The notes beneath the pieces were generated by a model. The model made no database searches and had not been told where the DNA came from. It worked only from the letters and a program-made list of their open reading frames with translations. From Limobrevibacterium gyesilva (lineage in GTDB: Bacteria > Pseudomonadota > Alphaproteobacteria > Acetobacterales > Acetobacteraceae), in the NCBI RefSeq assembly GCF_025989185.1, contig NZ_JAPDNT010000003.1, positions 62,001-126,000 of the forward strand: a stretch of DNA of 64,000 bases, written 5' to 3'. Made by a program: the position numbers and the translations under genes. Every line of letters starts with the position of its first letter. Position 1 is the stretch's first letter. Of the stretch, positions 63,843-64,000 are shown one piece after another.

Positions 63843-64000
63843 GACACGACCCGGGACAGGCTCACGAAGCGGTCGGTGATCAGCATCAGCGCGCCGATCA
63901 GCAGGATCTGAACGGTGGCGACGGCGGCGAGCGTAGGATCCACACGAAACTCCAGGTAGTTCAGCATCTCCACCGGCAAAGTGGAGCGGCCGGGGCCGGT
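63839..64000 (-). CDS. ABC transporter permease, PotC type (5' end outside window)
   Basis: The last 53 codons of a permease read TLPVEMLNYLEFRVDPTLAA and end in a hydrophobic helix (VQILLIGALMLITDR). The pattern matches PotC-type C-termini. Its stop overlaps the ATPase start. It completes a transporter with the ATPase and the PotB-like permease at 56.6 kb, although the latter is now about 5 kb away. Confidence 0.85.
   Translation of the reverse strand, partial: TGPGRSTLPVEMLNYLEFRVDPTLAAVATVQILLIGALMLITDRFVSLSRVVS

Overview
The window is a very G+C-rich stretch of a bacterial chromosome. The gene content points to an alphaproteobacterium, most likely Rhodospirillales/Acetobacteraceae. The support is a long-chain polyprenyl diphosphate synthase of the CoQ10 type, a PrrC/SCO protein, class Ia ribonucleotide reductase with NrdR-type sites, and many solute-binding-protein transporters with amide and amino-acid catabolic genes. 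The taxon is inference from gene style; no rRNA is present.

Layout. 1-994: a trypsin-fold protease, cut by the window start, preceded by a small Trypco2-like protein; this is probably part of a conflict or regulated-proteolysis system. 1109-9424: biotin-sulfoxide-reductase-like molybdoenzyme, class III aminotransferase, polyprenyl synthase, a DUF2007 protein with a methyltransferase, SCO, nrdB. 9631-13137: nrdA behind a pair of NrdR boxes, then a GAF-GGDEF cyclase. 13185-21948: M20 peptidase, a cluster of three hairpins, class V aminotransferase, guaA, GNAT, RsmB-type methyltransferase, guaB, rlmE. 21959-24772: Ppx/GppA, tRNA-Gln(CTG), and a BigR/SqrR-like regulator with two YeeE/YedE half-transporters. 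24778-26960: crotonase, then small phage-like genes and a frameshifted remnant. 27393-34554: a complete oligopeptide ABC transporter plus a second binding protein. 34657-44505: SDR remnant, acetamidase/formamidase, HtrA-type protease, P1 peptidase, cupin, host-attachment-like protein, prfC, another peptide-binding protein, ReAV-type asparaginase, rpsD. 44927-50936: gamma-glutamyltransferase and a three-part fused flavoprotein, divergent from a hydantoinase. 51027-56410: a membrane-embedded patatin-like lipase, an M24 protein, a MITE-like element, small conserved proteins, a 24-bp tandem repeat and cspA. 56591-64000: a polyamine/opine-type ABC transporter locus with three paralogous binding proteins, split by an inverted BenE-like transporter.

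How the genes fit together. Much of the window takes up and breaks down peptides, amides and amino compounds: family-5 and PotD-like binding proteins feed peptidases (M20, P1, M24), amidases (FmdA-type, asparaginase, hydantoinase, gamma-glutamyltransferase), flavin amine oxidases and PLP aminotransferases. Housekeeping genes (nrdAB, guaAB, rlmE, prfC, rpsD, cspA) are interspersed. The least ordinary items are the Trypco2-protease pair, the degraded phage-like patch at 25.7-27 kb, the three-way flavoprotein fusion, the split patatin, the MITE-like element that supplies a stop codon, and the 24-bp repeat.
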